A stretch of DNA of 64,000 nucleotides from Buttiauxella sp. A111. GTDB lineage: Bacteria > Pseudomonadota > Gammaproteobacteria > Enterobacterales > Enterobacteriaceae. Both the position numbers and the translations under genes were made by a program. Every line of letters begins with the position of its first letter. Position 1 is the stretch's first letter. Below the pieces are notes generated by a model. It ran no database searches. It saw only the letters and a list, made by a program, of their open reading frames with translations, and was not told the origin of the DNA. This document shows, piece after piece, positions 43,558 through 53,098 of the stretch. Location of the stretch: positions 124,001 through 188,000 of the forward strand of contig NZ_BJFN01000005.1 in the NCBI RefSeq assembly GCF_014189855.1, in the 5' to 3' direction.

Positions 43558-44607
43558 CTATCCCGGCAATCGACTTTTGGGACGCCCAGGGCCAAGTAAA
43601 ACCGCCAGCTTGTTGCCGCCGTGTGTGGTTTCCATCAGAATTTTACACACGCTGGTGAGAGGGACTGAAAGTAACATCCCAACCGGGCCGAGTAGCCAAC
43701 CCCAAAACAGCAACGACAAGAACACCACGAAGGTCGACATCCCGAGGCCGCGACCCATCATGCGCGGCTCGACAATATTCCCCAGCACCATATGCACTGC
43801 AAGGAACAGTGCGCCCACCAGAACCATTTCGTACGTTCCGTTAAACAAAAATGCCTGAACCATTGGCGGTATCGCGGAAATCACCGAACCAATGTTGGGG
43901 ATGTAATTCAGCAAGAAACCCAGCACGCCCCACATCAGCGAAAATTGCACGCCTAATAACTCCAGCCCCAGCCAGATAATCAGGCCTGTCCACAGGCTAA
44001 TGAGCGTTTTTAGCGCCAGGTAATGCGTCACTCCTTTGAGTGCACGGTGCAAGCTGGCGATATGAATTTTCGGATTGGACAGGGCGAAGCGCAGTTTATA
44101 CGGAACGTGGCGCACCTCGAACAACATGAACACGACGGTCATCACCAGAAGCAGAATGCTGGCCATCGCGCCAGAAAGGCCGGTCATCAGCGTCGTGGCA
44201 TAAGACATCACTTTCTCTGAATCCATGCGCTGTAACATGCGCTCTGGCGATAATCTCAGATGCATAAATGGCAGCATCTTTTCGAGATCGGATACCTTCT
44301 GCGTCAGCATCTTGCTGTATTTAGGCAACAAGTCGATGAACTCGCTCATCGATGCAGCCAGCACGCCAACCAGCATCGTCAGTACAACTAACATTGCAAA
44401 TACGACAATGGATATTGCCAATGGCCTGTTCACTCCCCGACGAATAAACCAGGTGACCAGCGGGTTAAGCACAATGGCGAAGAAAAGTGCCAGCAAGAGC
44501 TGGACGATGATGTCTGCCGCCGCATGAATCCCGGCGAAAATAATCACCAGTGCGGCCAGTTTTAGCAGAATGTGTAGCCCAGTTTTATCGGGTTCTGGAG
44601 AGGGCAT
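43558..44607 (-). CDS. yhhT: AI-2E family transporter YhhT
   Basis: A 349-residue inner-membrane protein of the AI-2 exporter (PerM/UPF0118) family, equal in length to E. coli YhhT. Eight membrane segments are expected; the conserved FAIVLNPLVTWFIRRGVNRPLA near the N-terminus and GVLGFLLNYIPNIGSVISAIPP near residue 230 are diagnostic. The transported compound is unknown. In K-12 acpT lies beside it; here the M24-type gene takes that place. It is divergent from yhhS and is the right border of the variable island. Confidence 0.92.
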   Translation of the reverse strand: MPSPEPDKTGLHILLKLAALVIIFAGIHAAADIIVQLLLALFFAIVLNPLVTWFIRRGVNRPLAISIVVFAMLVVLTMLVGVLAASMSEFIDLLPKYSKMLTQKVSDLEKMLPFMHLRLSPERMLQRMDSEKVMSYATTLMTGLSGAMASILLLVMTVVFMLFEVRHVPYKLRFALSNPKIHIASLHRALKGVTHYLALKTLISLWTGLIIWLGLELLGVQFSLMWGVLGFLLNYIPNIGSVISAIPPMVQAFLFNGTYEMVLVGALFLAVHMVLGNIVEPRMMGRGLGMSTFVVFLSLLFWGWLLGPVGMLLSVPLTSVCKILMETTHGGNKLAVLLGPGRPKSRLPG

Positions 44608-44749
44608 GGAGAGATCCTGTATGCGAGAGATCCTTTTAGTGTAGCGCCTCGTTTATTTCTCACGCGCAGGGCGAGTCTGAAAGTCTGTGGCTGAAATGTG
44701 AAACCTGAAGTGGGTATACTGGGGAACGCTGTTTTTAAAGTGAATGATC

Positions 44750-45973
44750 ATGCCTGACCTCACGCCCGCCCCCGCAGTAAGCAGTTTCCGTCTTAATCTG
44801 CAGATTGTCTCTGTAGTGATGTTCAATTTTGCCAGCTACATGACGATTGGCCTGCCGCTCGCGGTGCTACCCGGTTACGTTCACGACGTGATGGGATACA
44901 GCGCGTTTTGGGCCGGGTTGGTGATAAGTCTTCAGTATTTCGCCACTTTGCTGAGCCGCCCACATGCCGGGCGTTACGCGGATATTCTGGGCCCGAAAAA
45001 AATCGTCATCTTCGGCTTGTGCGGCTGTTTCCTGAGTGGCGCGAGCTACATGCTGGCGGCATTTGGCAGCGCATGGCCGCTCGTGAGCCTGGTGTTGCTC
45101 TGTCTTGGGCGCGTGATTCTGGGGATAGGGCAAAGTTTTGCAGGCACAGGTTCAACGCTTTGGGGCGTCGGCGTGGTGGGGTCGCTGCATATTGGGCGAG
45201 TGATCTCCTGGAATGGCATTGTCACTTACGGTGCGATGGCGATGGGCGCGCCGCTGGGAGTGCTGATCTACCATTTTGGCGGGCTTGAGTTGCTAGCCGG
45301 AATGGTTATGACGGTCGCGCTGGTGGCGGTGCTGCTGGCACTTCCTCGTCCTGCGGTTAAAGCCAGCAAAAGCAAGCCGCTGCCGTTTCGTGCGGTGCTC
45401 GGGCGCGTCTGGCCATACGGTATGGCATTAGCGCTGGCATCGGCAGGTTTTGGCGTTATCGCAACCTTTATCACGCTGTTTTATGAGGCCAAAGGATGGA
45501 ATGGTGCGGCCTTCGCGCTCACCCTGTTTAGCTGCGCGTTTGTGGGGACTCGCTTACTTTTCCCAAACGGAATTAATCGGTTCGGCGGTCTGAATGTGGC
45601 GATGATTTGTTTCTCGGTCGAGATAATCGGGTTACTGCTGGTCGGTTTTGCTGTCGATCCATGGATGGCAAAAACAGGTACATTTCTGACCGGGGCGGGC
45701 TTCTCGCTAGTGTTCCCGGCGCTGGGTGTGGTGGCAGTAAAAAGGGTTCCGCAACAAAATCAGGGCAGTGCGCTGGCAACTTACACCGTGTTTATGGATT
45801 TATCGCTGGGGATTACCGGGCCACTGGCTGGATTTATGATGGCTTACGCGGGGGTGTCGATGATTTATCTGGCTGCTGCGGCACTGGTCTTTATCGCATT
45901 GCTTATGGCGTGGAAGCTAAAAAAACGGCCCCCGATTGAGCAACCGGAGGCCATGTCATCGTCCAAACAATAA
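44750..45973 (+). CDS. yhhS: MFS transporter YhhS
   Basis: A 407-residue MFS protein with 12 membrane segments, equivalent to E. coli YhhS (405 residues). GRYADILGPKK is the loop 2-3 motif, and RVILGIGQSFAGTGSTLWGVGVVGSLHIGRVISWNGIVTYGAM-type sequence is almost unchanged. It is placed with arabinose/drug efflux-type transporters; the substrate is unsettled. ATG 44744 and 44750 are both possible; the second gives the K-12 N-terminus. Its stop abuts the convergent dcrB stop. Confidence 0.9.
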   Translation: MPDLTPAPAVSSFRLNLQIVSVVMFNFASYMTIGLPLAVLPGYVHDVMGYSAFWAGLVISLQYFATLLSRPHAGRYADILGPKKIVIFGLCGCFLSGASYMLAAFGSAWPLVSLVLLCLGRVILGIGQSFAGTGSTLWGVGVVGSLHIGRVISWNGIVTYGAMAMGAPLGVLIYHFGGLELLAGMVMTVALVAVLLALPRPAVKASKSKPLPFRAVLGRVWPYGMALALASAGFGVIATFITLFYEAKGWNGAAFALTLFSCAFVGTRLLFPNGINRFGGLNVAMICFSVEIIGLLLVGFAVDPWMAKTGTFLTGAGFSLVFPALGVVAVKRVPQQNQGSALATYTVFMDLSLGITGPLAGFMMAYAGVSMIYLAAAALVFIALLMAWKLKKRPPIEQPEAMSSSKQ

Positions 45974-46528
45974 TTACTTGATGGTGATGGTATTAATGAT
46001 GTTTTCAGCGGCAGTCTGCGCCAGTTGCTGATTATCAGCAGGCAGCGTGATCTGCATGGTTAACAGCTGGTTATCGACCTTACCCAGAATAACGGATGAG
46101 TAAGCGGTCTGGCCTTTTGCTGAAATAATGCTGTCTAACTGTTGCAGGGTGTGGCCTTTGATCTCGATGGATTTGTTGGTCACGACTTGCAACTGTGGAT
46201 CACGGGCACGCTGCTGATCTTCAAGGCGTTTTGTCAGCGCAGCCAGATCATCTGGTGTGTTATCGCCAATAATCACAATCACTGCTTTCTGACCGGATGC
46301 ATCAGAATAGACGTGCATGTTATTTGCCTGAGTGCCCAGTTTACCGCTCTGGTCGGTCATCTCGGCAGGAAGTGTAAAGCTGATTTTCCCATCCAACAGA
46401 TTCACCGGCTGGCCGCTAGCTGCTGCTGCCGCTTCATTCGTCGTTGCCGTTTTGCTGTCGTTGTTATCGCAAGCGGCCAGGCCCAATACCAGCAGGCCGA
46501 TACCGACATATTTTACCAGGTTACCCAT
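45974..46528 (-). CDS. dcrB: lipoprotein DcrB
   Basis: A 184-residue periplasm-facing lipoprotein. The lipobox is LGLAAC with Cys20 as the acylated residue. The mature part ([49 protein letters not shown]) follows E. coli DcrB, which is required for phage C1 and C6 DNA entry and has been tied to envelope lipoprotein maturation. It is 72 bp downstream of yhhQ in the same orientation. Confidence 0.94.
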   Translation of the reverse strand: MGNLVKYVGIGLLVLGLAACDNNDSKTATTNEAAAAASGQPVNLLDGKISFTLPAEMTDQSGKLGTQANNMHVYSDASGQKAVIVIIGDNTPDDLAALTKRLEDQQRARDPQLQVVTNKSIEIKGHTLQQLDSIISAKGQTAYSSVILGKVDNQLLTMQITLPADNQQLAQTAAENIINTITIK

Positions 46529-46600
46529 GACTTCTTCCTTTACGTTAGCCAGCCTTTGCGGCCTATCTCAGCATCTTATCACAAGATAATTCAACCACGG

Positions 46601-47266
46601 TCAACCCGGTTGCAACGCCGAATTTTCAGATTTTTCTGCGAGCCGTTTCAACAACATATTCAACAATACACCATACATCGGCAGGAAGAATACGATACTG
46701 ATTAATACTTTAAAGCAGTAATCAACGATAGCGATTTCGACCCAATGCTGTGCCATAAACACGTCCGGGCTGCGCCAGAAGGCGATGAAGAAGAAGGACA
46801 GCGTGTCGCTTATGTTGCCTAAAAATGTAGATGCCGTTGGTGCAAGCCACCAGTAGCGGCTCTGACGCAGGCGGTTAAACACGTGTACATCCAGAATCTG
46901 CCCAAGCGCATAAGCCATAAAGCTGGCGACAGCGATACGGGCGACAAACAGGTTGAAGTGCGTTAACGCTTCAAACCCTTGCCAGGTGCCCATATAAAAG
47001 AGCGCAGAAATACCGTAGGAAATGATAAGTGCAGGCAGCATCACGGCGAAAATAATCCGTCGTGCCAAAGGTGCGCCAAAGATACGTACCGTCAGGTCAG
47101 TCGCGAGGAAGATAAAAGGAAAACTAAACGCGCCCCAGGTGGTATGGAAACCCAATACCGAAACCGGTAATTGCACCAGATAGTTACTGGAAGTGATCAC
47201 CAGCAAATGGAATAGCGATAGCCAGAACAGCGCTTTAGTGCGCTGAATAGAGTTGAACTGCATCAT
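46601..47266 (-). CDS. yhhQ: queuosine precursor transporter YhhQ
   Basis: A 221-residue inner-membrane protein equal in length to E. coli YhhQ, which imports the queuosine precursors preQ0 and preQ1. About six membrane segments are seen; FHTTWGAFSFPFIFLATDLTVR and RIFGAPLARRIIF are the family-conserved parts. It lies upstream of dcrB and is divergent from tusA, as in K-12. Confidence 0.94.
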   Translation of the reverse strand: MMQFNSIQRTKALFWLSLFHLLVITSSNYLVQLPVSVLGFHTTWGAFSFPFIFLATDLTVRIFGAPLARRIIFAVMLPALIISYGISALFYMGTWQGFEALTHFNLFVARIAVASFMAYALGQILDVHVFNRLRQSRYWWLAPTASTFLGNISDTLSFFFIAFWRSPDVFMAQHWVEIAIVDYCFKVLISIVFFLPMYGVLLNMLLKRLAEKSENSALQPG

Positions 47267-47459
47267 TTTGTAGCCTTTTTAGTGTAATGGGGTGAGGGAA
47301 CCCAGTCGAAATTTTTCCCCAGCGGAAACGCTGGAAGCCGGGGATGATACTGCTTTAACCCCGCTTTGCAACGGTTAATTTTAGCGCAATCGTTCACGTC
47401 ACTTGCGCGATTATTTGCCGGGGGTAAACTATCGCGGTTTGTTAAATGTGAGACCGCTC

Positions 47460-47705
47460 ATGACCGATTTGTTCGCCAATCCTGACCACACGCTAGATGC
47501 CATGGGCCTGCGCTGCCCGGAACCTGTAATGATGGTTCGCAAAACTGTCCGCAATATGCAGGCTGGTGAAACTTTGCTGGTCATTGCCGACGACCCCGCA
47601 ACGACGCGTGATATCCCCGGCTTTTGCATTTTCATGGAGCATGAGCTGCTTGCTAAACAAGTAGAATCATTGCCTTACCAATATCTGCTGCGTAAAGGCC
47701 AGTAG
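47460..47705 (+). CDS. tusA: sulfur carrier protein TusA
   Basis: An 81-residue sulfur-transfer protein. C19 in [17 protein letters not shown] accepts persulfide sulfur from IscS and passes it to TusBCD for 2-thiouridine in tRNA wobble positions. Same length and nearly the same sequence as E. coli TusA. The frame opens 19 codons earlier, but ATG 47460 gives the known N-terminus. In K-12 zntA is the neighbour; here a TRAP operon comes between. Confidence 0.95.
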   Translation: MTDLFANPDHTLDAMGLRCPEPVMMVRKTVRNMQAGETLLVIADDPATTRDIPGFCIFMEHELLAKQVESLPYQYLLRKGQ

Positions 47706-47794
47706 CTGCGCGATAGCCCTTTGCTCCCCGCTTTGGGCTTCTGAACCCTCTTTGCATCTCCGCTGAACCTCAATTTCATTTTTTGTCACTTTTT

Positions 47795-47808
47795 GTGAAG
47801 CGCTTCAC
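47795..47808. promoter_or_regulatory. perfect palindrome GTGAAGCGCTTCAC before dctP
   Basis: A 14-bp perfect palindrome with the AAGCGCTT core typical of LacI/GalR-family operators, 95 bp upstream of the TRAP binding-protein gene. No LacI regulator is encoded next to it, so the cognate protein would act from elsewhere. Confidence 0.55.
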
Positions 47809-47836
47809 CCATGCTTTTCTCCACGTAGTCTAATTT

Positions 47837-47848
47837 TTAATCGATTAA
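47837..47848. promoter_or_regulatory. perfect palindrome TTAATCGATTAA before dctP
   Basis: A 12-bp perfect palindrome 42 bp from the first palindrome, centre to centre 41 bp (about four helical turns), so the two could be bound cooperatively or by two regulators. It is 55 bp upstream of the dctP start. Confidence 0.45.
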
Positions 47849-47903
47849 TTAAAACATTGTTTTATTTCTTCCCTTAAAATTCTACCTCTGCTGGAGCGAC
47901 ACA

Positions 47904-48887
47904 ATGAAGAAGACCTTTCTGCCTGCTTTTGCTGGTTTATGTTTGTCTACCGCGTCAGTTCTGTTTGCACCCTCTGTGTTGGCACAAGTGATAAAAGCTG
48001 CCGACGTCCATCCAGAAGGTTATCCAAATGTGGTCGCGGTTCAGCATATGGGTGAAAAACTTAAGCAAGAAACCAATGGGGACATGGAGATCAAAGTTTT
48101 CCCTAGCGGTGTGCTTGGGGATGAAAAACAGTTGATTGAGCAAGCGCAGATGGGGGCGATTGATATGATCCGTGTGTCGATGGCTCCCGTTGCTGCCATT
48201 CTTCCGGATGTTGAAGTCTTTACCCTCCCGTATGTGTTCCGCGATGAAGATCATATGCATAAAGTGATCGATGGCGACCTGGGTCAACAAATTGGCGACA
48301 AGCTGACGAATAACCCGAAATCCCGGCTGGTGTTCCTTGGCTGGATGGACTCCGGCACACGTAACCTGATTACTAAAAATCCTGTTGTGAAACCGGAAGA
48401 TCTTAAAGGTATGAAAATCCGCGTCCAGGGCAGCCCTGTCGCACTGGCAACACTCAAAGACATGGGGGCGAACTCAGTGGCTATGGGCGTGAGTGAAGTG
48501 TATAGCGGGATGCAAACTGGTGTTATCGATGGCGCAGAAAACAACCCGCCAACATTTATTGCCCACAACTACATGCCCGTTGCCAAAAACTACACTCTGA
48601 GCGGTCACTTTATCACCCCTGAAATGCTGCTTTATTCCAAAGTGAAGTGGGACAAATTAACGCCTGATCAGCAGCAAAAAATCCTCAAACTGGCGCGTGA
48701 AACGCAAATGGAACAGCGTGAACTGTGGAATGCCTACAACAAACAGGCACTGGAAAAAATGAAAGCGGGTGGGGTTCAGTTCCACGAAATCGATAAAGCA
48801 TGGTTTGTAAAAGCGACAGAGCCGGTTCGTAAGGAATACGGTGATAAGCATCAGGATCTGATGAAAGCCATCGCCGATGTTCAATAA
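47904..48887 (+). CDS. TRAP transporter substrate-binding protein (DctP type)
   Basis: A 327-residue periplasmic protein: signal peptide of about 27 residues (ending SVLA), then a DctP fold. The ligand-binding arginine is in GMKIRVQGSPVALA (about residue 173), and VHPEGYPNVVAVQHMGEKLKQ and GVIDGAENNPPTF are family landmarks. It binds an organic acid through a carboxylate-Arg bridge. The VHPEGYP start resembles, from memory, uronate-binding members, but this is weak. First gene of a dctPQM operon that is absent from this position in K-12. Confidence 0.85.
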   Translation: MKKTFLPAFAGLCLSTASVLFAPSVLAQVIKAADVHPEGYPNVVAVQHMGEKLKQETNGDMEIKVFPSGVLGDEKQLIEQAQMGAIDMIRVSMAPVAAILPDVEVFTLPYVFRDEDHMHKVIDGDLGQQIGDKLTNNPKSRLVFLGWMDSGTRNLITKNPVVKPEDLKGMKIRVQGSPVALATLKDMGANSVAMGVSEVYSGMQTGVIDGAENNPPTFIAHNYMPVAKNYTLSGHFITPEMLLYSKVKWDKLTPDQQQKILKLARETQMEQRELWNAYNKQALEKMKAGGVQFHEIDKAWFVKATEPVRKEYGDKHQDLMKAIADVQ

Positions 48888-48921
48888 CTTTTGTCGCTAA
48901 CGCTTTCGTGGAGGGCATCTT

Positions 48922-49431
48922 ATGTCCCAACGCTACTCAGATTTGATGGATAAAGTTTATTTGCTGGCGATGATTGTTGCCGGACTGTCTCTGCTTGTCA
49001 TGACCATTATTATTCCGATTGGGATTTTCTCGCGCTATGTCCTGAACCGTGGTGAGTCCTGGCCGGAACCGGTGGCGATAATCTGCATGGTGACCTTCAC
49101 GTTTATCGGCGCGGCGGTGAGTTATCGCGCGGGTTCGCACATTGCCGTGAATATGCTGACAGACCGCTTGCCGCTCTCATGGCAGACGGTTTGTGCGCGC
49201 ATTGTCGATGTGCTGATGCTGATCATTTCGTTGGTCATTTTCTATTACAGCTTCTACCTGTGCGCCGATTTGTGGGAGCAACCTGTTGCAGAATTCCCAC
49301 TCCTCACTTCTGGCCAAACCTACCTTCCGCTGCCCGTAGGCGCAATTGTACTGATTCTGTTTGTTGTCGAGCGCTTGCTGTTTGGCACTCAAGAGAACCG
49401 CCCAATCGTGTTGCTGGGTAATCACGGTTAA
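48922..49431 (+). CDS. TRAP transporter small permease (DctQ type)
   Basis: A 169-residue inner-membrane protein with four membrane segments. The family marks are RYVLNRGESWPEPVAIICMVTFTFIGAAVSYRAGSHIAV, with the conserved acidic/Trp cluster and the GxHxxV-like turn. It forms the transport complex with the large permease encoded 14 nt downstream. A GTGGAGGGCATCTT site precedes the ATG. Confidence 0.88.
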   Translation: MSQRYSDLMDKVYLLAMIVAGLSLLVMTIIIPIGIFSRYVLNRGESWPEPVAIICMVTFTFIGAAVSYRAGSHIAVNMLTDRLPLSWQTVCARIVDVLMLIISLVIFYYSFYLCADLWEQPVAEFPLLTSGQTYLPLPVGAIVLILFVVERLLFGTQENRPIVLLGNHG

Positions 49432-49445
49432 AACCAGGGGATAAC

Positions 49446-50732
49446 ATGGACGCATTTATTTTATTAGCAACACTTGCGGTACTACTTGCGGTGGGAATGC
49501 CTGTAGCCTTTGCCGTTGGGCTAAGCGCCATTGTGGGTGCGTTATGGATAGATTTGCCGCTGGAAGCGATCATGATTCAAATCACCAGCGGGGTAAACAA
49601 ATTTACCCTGCTGGCGATCCCGTTCTTCATTCTGGCTGGGGCGATAATGGCAGAAGGGGGTATTGCCCGTCGCCTGGTCAACTTTGCTTATATCTTCGTG
49701 GGGTTTATTCGCGGAGGGTTGTCGTTGGTGAATATCGTTGCCTCCACGTTCTTCGGGGCGATTTCAGGATCGTCGGTGGCGGATACCGCTTCCATCGGTA
49801 GCGTGATGATCCCAGAAATGGAGAAAAAGGGTTATCCGCGCGAATATGCAGCGGCCGTAACGGCCAGTGGATCGGTGCAGGCGATTTTGATCCCGCCCAG
49901 TCACAACTCGGTGATTTACTCACTGGCGGCAGGAGGCACGGTGTCTATTGCCACGCTGTTTATCGCCGGAGTGTTGCCGGGATTGTTGCTTGGTTTTTGC
50001 CTGATGGTGATGTGCCTGGGCTTTGCCCATAAACGTGGTTACCCGAAAGGCGAACGCATCCCCTTTAAACAAGCCGTGAAAATTTTGTTCGACGCACTGT
50101 GGGGGTTGATGACAGTCGTCATTATTCTCGGTGGGATTCTGTCTGGGGTCTTTACCGCGACAGAGTCGGCGGCAGTGGCCTGCGTTTGGGCGTTTTTCGT
50201 GACCATGTTTATCTATCGTGACTACAAGTGGAGCGAATTGCCAAAGCTGATGTTCCGCACGGTAAAAACCGTTTCTATCGTAATGATTCTGATTGGTTTT
50301 GCCTCGGCGTTCGGCGCAGTCATGACTTACATGCAGTTGCCTTCGCGTATCACGGACTTCTTCACGTCGCTGTCTGACAATAAGTATGTGATTCTGATGT
50401 ATATCAACATCATGTTGCTGCTGATTGGCACGTTGATGGATATGGCACCGATTATCCTGATCCTCACACCCGTATTATTGCCAGTGACCAATTCGTTGGG
50501 TATCGACCCGGTTCATTTCGGCATGATAATGATGGTGAACCTTGGCATTGGGTTGATCACACCGCCCGTGGGGTCGGTGCTCTTTGTTGCCAGCGCCGTG
50601 AGTAAACAGAAAATCGAAGTGGTGGTACGCGCTATGCTGCCGTTTTACGGCATATTACTGGTGGTGCTGGGGTTGGTGACCTACATCCCGGCAGTTTCGT
50701 TGTGGCTGCCACATGCGTTAGGAATGAATTAA
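49446..50732 (+). CDS. TRAP transporter large permease (DctM type)
   Basis: A 428-residue inner-membrane protein with 12 or so segments, the Na+-driven channel of the TRAP system. Landmarks are AIPFFILAGAIMAEGGIARRLV, STFFGAISGSSVADTASIGSVMIPEM (conserved SGSSVAD), ILIPPSHNSVIYSLAAGGTVSIATLF and the C-terminal NLGIGLITPPVGSVLFV. It completes the three-gene operon; a bidirectional terminator separates it from zntA. Confidence 0.92.
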   Translation: MDAFILLATLAVLLAVGMPVAFAVGLSAIVGALWIDLPLEAIMIQITSGVNKFTLLAIPFFILAGAIMAEGGIARRLVNFAYIFVGFIRGGLSLVNIVASTFFGAISGSSVADTASIGSVMIPEMEKKGYPREYAAAVTASGSVQAILIPPSHNSVIYSLAAGGTVSIATLFIAGVLPGLLLGFCLMVMCLGFAHKRGYPKGERIPFKQAVKILFDALWGLMTVVIILGGILSGVFTATESAAVACVWAFFVTMFIYRDYKWSELPKLMFRTVKTVSIVMILIGFASAFGAVMTYMQLPSRITDFFTSLSDNKYVILMYINIMLLLIGTLMDMAPIILILTPVLLPVTNSLGIDPVHFGMIMMVNLGIGLITPPVGSVLFVASAVSKQKIEVVVRAMLPFYGILLVVLGLVTYIPAVSLWLPHALGMN

Positions 50733-50750
50733 TTCCTTCATAGCTAAGGT

Positions 50751-50784
50751 CGGGTGAGCGTGTCACGTCACCCGGCTTTTTTTT
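50751..50784. terminator. terminator between dctM and zntA
   Basis: CGGGTGA and TCACCCG form a 7-bp stem with a 10-nt loop, followed by GCTTTTTTTTT on the + strand. It ends the TRAP operon; the T-run touches the zntA stop codon on the opposite strand. Confidence 0.8.
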
Positions 50785-52984
50785 ATGACTTCTTACGCAG
50801 CAGGCGCAGCGCATTCGCTGTAACCAGCGCCGTCGCACCAGAATCGGCCAACACGGCAAGCCATAACCCCGTAATGCCCAGCAATGTGGTGATCAGGAAA
50901 ATCCCTTTCAGCCCTAACGCGATAGTGATGTTCTGGCGAATATTATTATGCGTTGCCCGGGCCAGATTAATCATTCTGGCCAGTTCGGTCAGACGGTTGT
51001 GCGTAAGGGCCGCATCTGCGGTTTCGAGTGCGACATCCGTGCCGCTACCCATGGCGATACCGATGGTTGCTGCTTTCATGGCTGGTGCATCGTTGATGCC
51101 ATCACCCACCATCGCAAGCGATGAACGGGCGTTGAGTTCATTGACTGCGCTGACTTTATCGGCTGGCAGCAGACTGGCGCGGTAATCCATCCCCAATTCT
51201 TGCGCGATTGCCGCCGCCGCTCGCGGGTTATCGCCGGTTAACATCACGCTCTGAACCCCGATTTTTTGCAGGTCAGCGACTGCCTGTTTGGCGTCGCGGC
51301 GCAGGGTATCGCGTAGTGCAATTACGCCGAGTAAGCGATTTTGCTGCACCACGGTAATGACCGTTTGACCTTCAGCCTCAAGCTGGGTAATGCGCTGGTG
51401 CCACGTGGCGTCGAGAACGTTTTCCGCGAGTTTACCCGGCGCGCTCAGTAACAGCGTTTCGCCGTTAATTGTTGCTTCGACCCCGATCCCTGCTAACGCC
51501 CTGTGTGCGCTGGCGGTCGGCAATGTCAGCTCGCGGCTTTGTGCTTCACGCACAATGGCTTGCGCTAACGGGTGTGAGGAGCCCAGTTCTACGGCAGCTG
51601 CGAGGGCCAATAGCGCGTTTTCGCTCAGTTCACCCTGCACTTTAATGGTTGTGACCTGCGGTTTACCTGCGGTCAACGTGCCGGTTTTATCGAAAGCAAT
51701 ATGCTGAATTTTACCCAGTCGTTCGAGTGCCGCCCCGCCTTTGATTAATGCACCGCGTCGAGCGGCGGCTGCAAGTCCGGAGGTAATCGCCGCCGGGGTA
51801 GAGATCACCAGCGCACATGGGCAACCAATCAGTAACAACGCCAACCCTTTGTAAATCCACTCATCCCAGCTCTGCCCGAAAAACAGTGGAGGAATAACCG
51901 CTGCGAGTAGCGCAATCCCCATAATGATGGGTGTGTATATCCGACTGAAACGGTCGATAAAGCGCTCTATCGGCGCACGGCGCTCATCCGCTTCTTCAAT
52001 TAAACGCAGGATGCGGTCAATTGCGCTGTCGCCTGGTTCGGAAATAACTTCTAGCTGCACCAGCCTGTCGACACTGGTGCTACCCGCAGGCACTTTTTCA
52101 TCTTGTTGGCGTTCGACCGGAATGGACTCTCCGGTTAGTGCGCTTTCATCAAAACTGGCAAAGGGTGATAACAGTCGACCATCTGCAGGCAAACGCCCAC
52201 CGGCAGCCACTTCGATAACGTCGCCCGGGCGTAAATCGCCAAGAGCGACAGTTTCTCGTTCACCGTTGCGAATACGGGTGGCGATTTCGGGTTTTAGCGC
52301 CATTAATGCGCTCACGCCACGGCGTGCGCGGCTGGCGGCGTAAGATTCCAGACGTTCGCCAATTAAGAACAGCAACAGTACCATCGCTGCTTCTGCCGTC
52401 GCGCCGATGAACAGTGCGCCAATGGCCGCGACGCTCATTAAGGTTTCGATGGCAAACCAGTTACCGCTGCGCATCAGGCGCACCGCCTGGCGGGCTATCG
52501 GCCACAGGCCAACCAGCGTGGTGGCGATAAACGCCATGTTGCCAAATGGATGGTTAAATTGCTCAAGACCCCAGCTCAGCGCCATCATGACTATCAGCAA
52601 AATGAGCGGTAAGTTTTCCTTCAGGCTGGATGTTTTCGGGGCAGGGGCGGTGCTGTTTCTCAGGTTGTAGCCAGCGGCTTTAACGGCTTTTTCAACTTGC
52701 GGGCGAATATCACTCCCGGCAGTAACCATGAGTTTTTGCGTGGCGAAAAGCACCTGGACGCGCTGGACATCAGCCAATTGTTTTACCGCATTTTCAACTT
52801 TGCGGGCACAGGCGGCGCAATCCATACCATCAACCAGCCAGCTATAGCGCTCGCCGGTATCAGGGACGGTTTCAATTTCTGGTTCTGCAGTGCAGGCGTC
52901 ATTGTTACAGCAGGAGGACGTTTGCGCAGGTAATGGACTTAATTTTGCCTTAGCAAATTGCGGTGGTTTTGGGGAGTTGAGCAT
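50783..52984 (-). CDS. zntA: Zn/Cd/Pb-exporting P-type ATPase ZntA
   Basis: A 733-residue P1B-type ATPase, one residue longer than E. coli ZntA. The N-terminal soluble region has a Cys pair (C25, C26) and the metal-binding motif GMDCAAC at residues 53-59. The membrane metal site CPC is at 388-390, the phosphorylated aspartate is D432 in DKTGTLT, and TGDNPRAAAA and GDGINDAPAM complete the catalytic core. It expels Zn2+, Cd2+ and Pb2+ from the cytosol. The promoter upstream has the spacing expected for ZntR control. Confidence 0.96.
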   Translation of the reverse strand: MLNSPKPPQFAKAKLSPLPAQTSSCCNNDACTAEPEIETVPDTGERYSWLVDGMDCAACARKVENAVKQLADVQRVQVLFATQKLMVTAGSDIRPQVEKAVKAAGYNLRNSTAPAPKTSSLKENLPLILLIVMMALSWGLEQFNHPFGNMAFIATTLVGLWPIARQAVRLMRSGNWFAIETLMSVAAIGALFIGATAEAAMVLLLFLIGERLESYAASRARRGVSALMALKPEIATRIRNGERETVALGDLRPGDVIEVAAGGRLPADGRLLSPFASFDESALTGESIPVERQQDEKVPAGSTSVDRLVQLEVISEPGDSAIDRILRLIEEADERRAPIERFIDRFSRIYTPIIMGIALLAAVIPPLFFGQSWDEWIYKGLALLLIGCPCALVISTPAAITSGLAAAARRGALIKGGAALERLGKIQHIAFDKTGTLTAGKPQVTTIKVQGELSENALLALAAAVELGSSHPLAQAIVREAQSRELTLPTASAHRALAGIGVEATINGETLLLSAPGKLAENVLDATWHQRITQLEAEGQTVITVVQQNRLLGVIALRDTLRRDAKQAVADLQKIGVQSVMLTGDNPRAAAAIAQELGMDYRASLLPADKVSAVNELNARSSLAMVGDGINDAPAMKAATIGIAMGSGTDVALETADAALTHNRLTELARMINLARATHNNIRQNITIALGLKGIFLITTLLGITGLWLAVLADSGATALVTANALRLLRKKS

Positions 52985-53020
52985 GTGCCCTCCTGGGTAA
53001 TGATAATGTTCTCATTACCC

Positions 53021-53052
53021 ATGTTACTCTCTGGAGTTGACTCCAGAGTCAA
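53021..53052 (-). promoter_or_regulatory. zntA promoter with ZntR operator
   Basis: On the minus strand TTGACT (53052-53047) and TAACAT (53026-53021) are separated by 20 bp, the unusual long spacer of MerR-family promoters. The spacer is the dyad CTGGAGTCAACTCCAG, nearly the same as the E. coli ZntR site. Zn-bound ZntR would untwist the DNA to activate. Confidence 0.88.
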
Positions 53053-53098
53053 GAGGGAAGTTTTGGTGGGTGTCACTTCCCTCATCTGATAAACGTAA

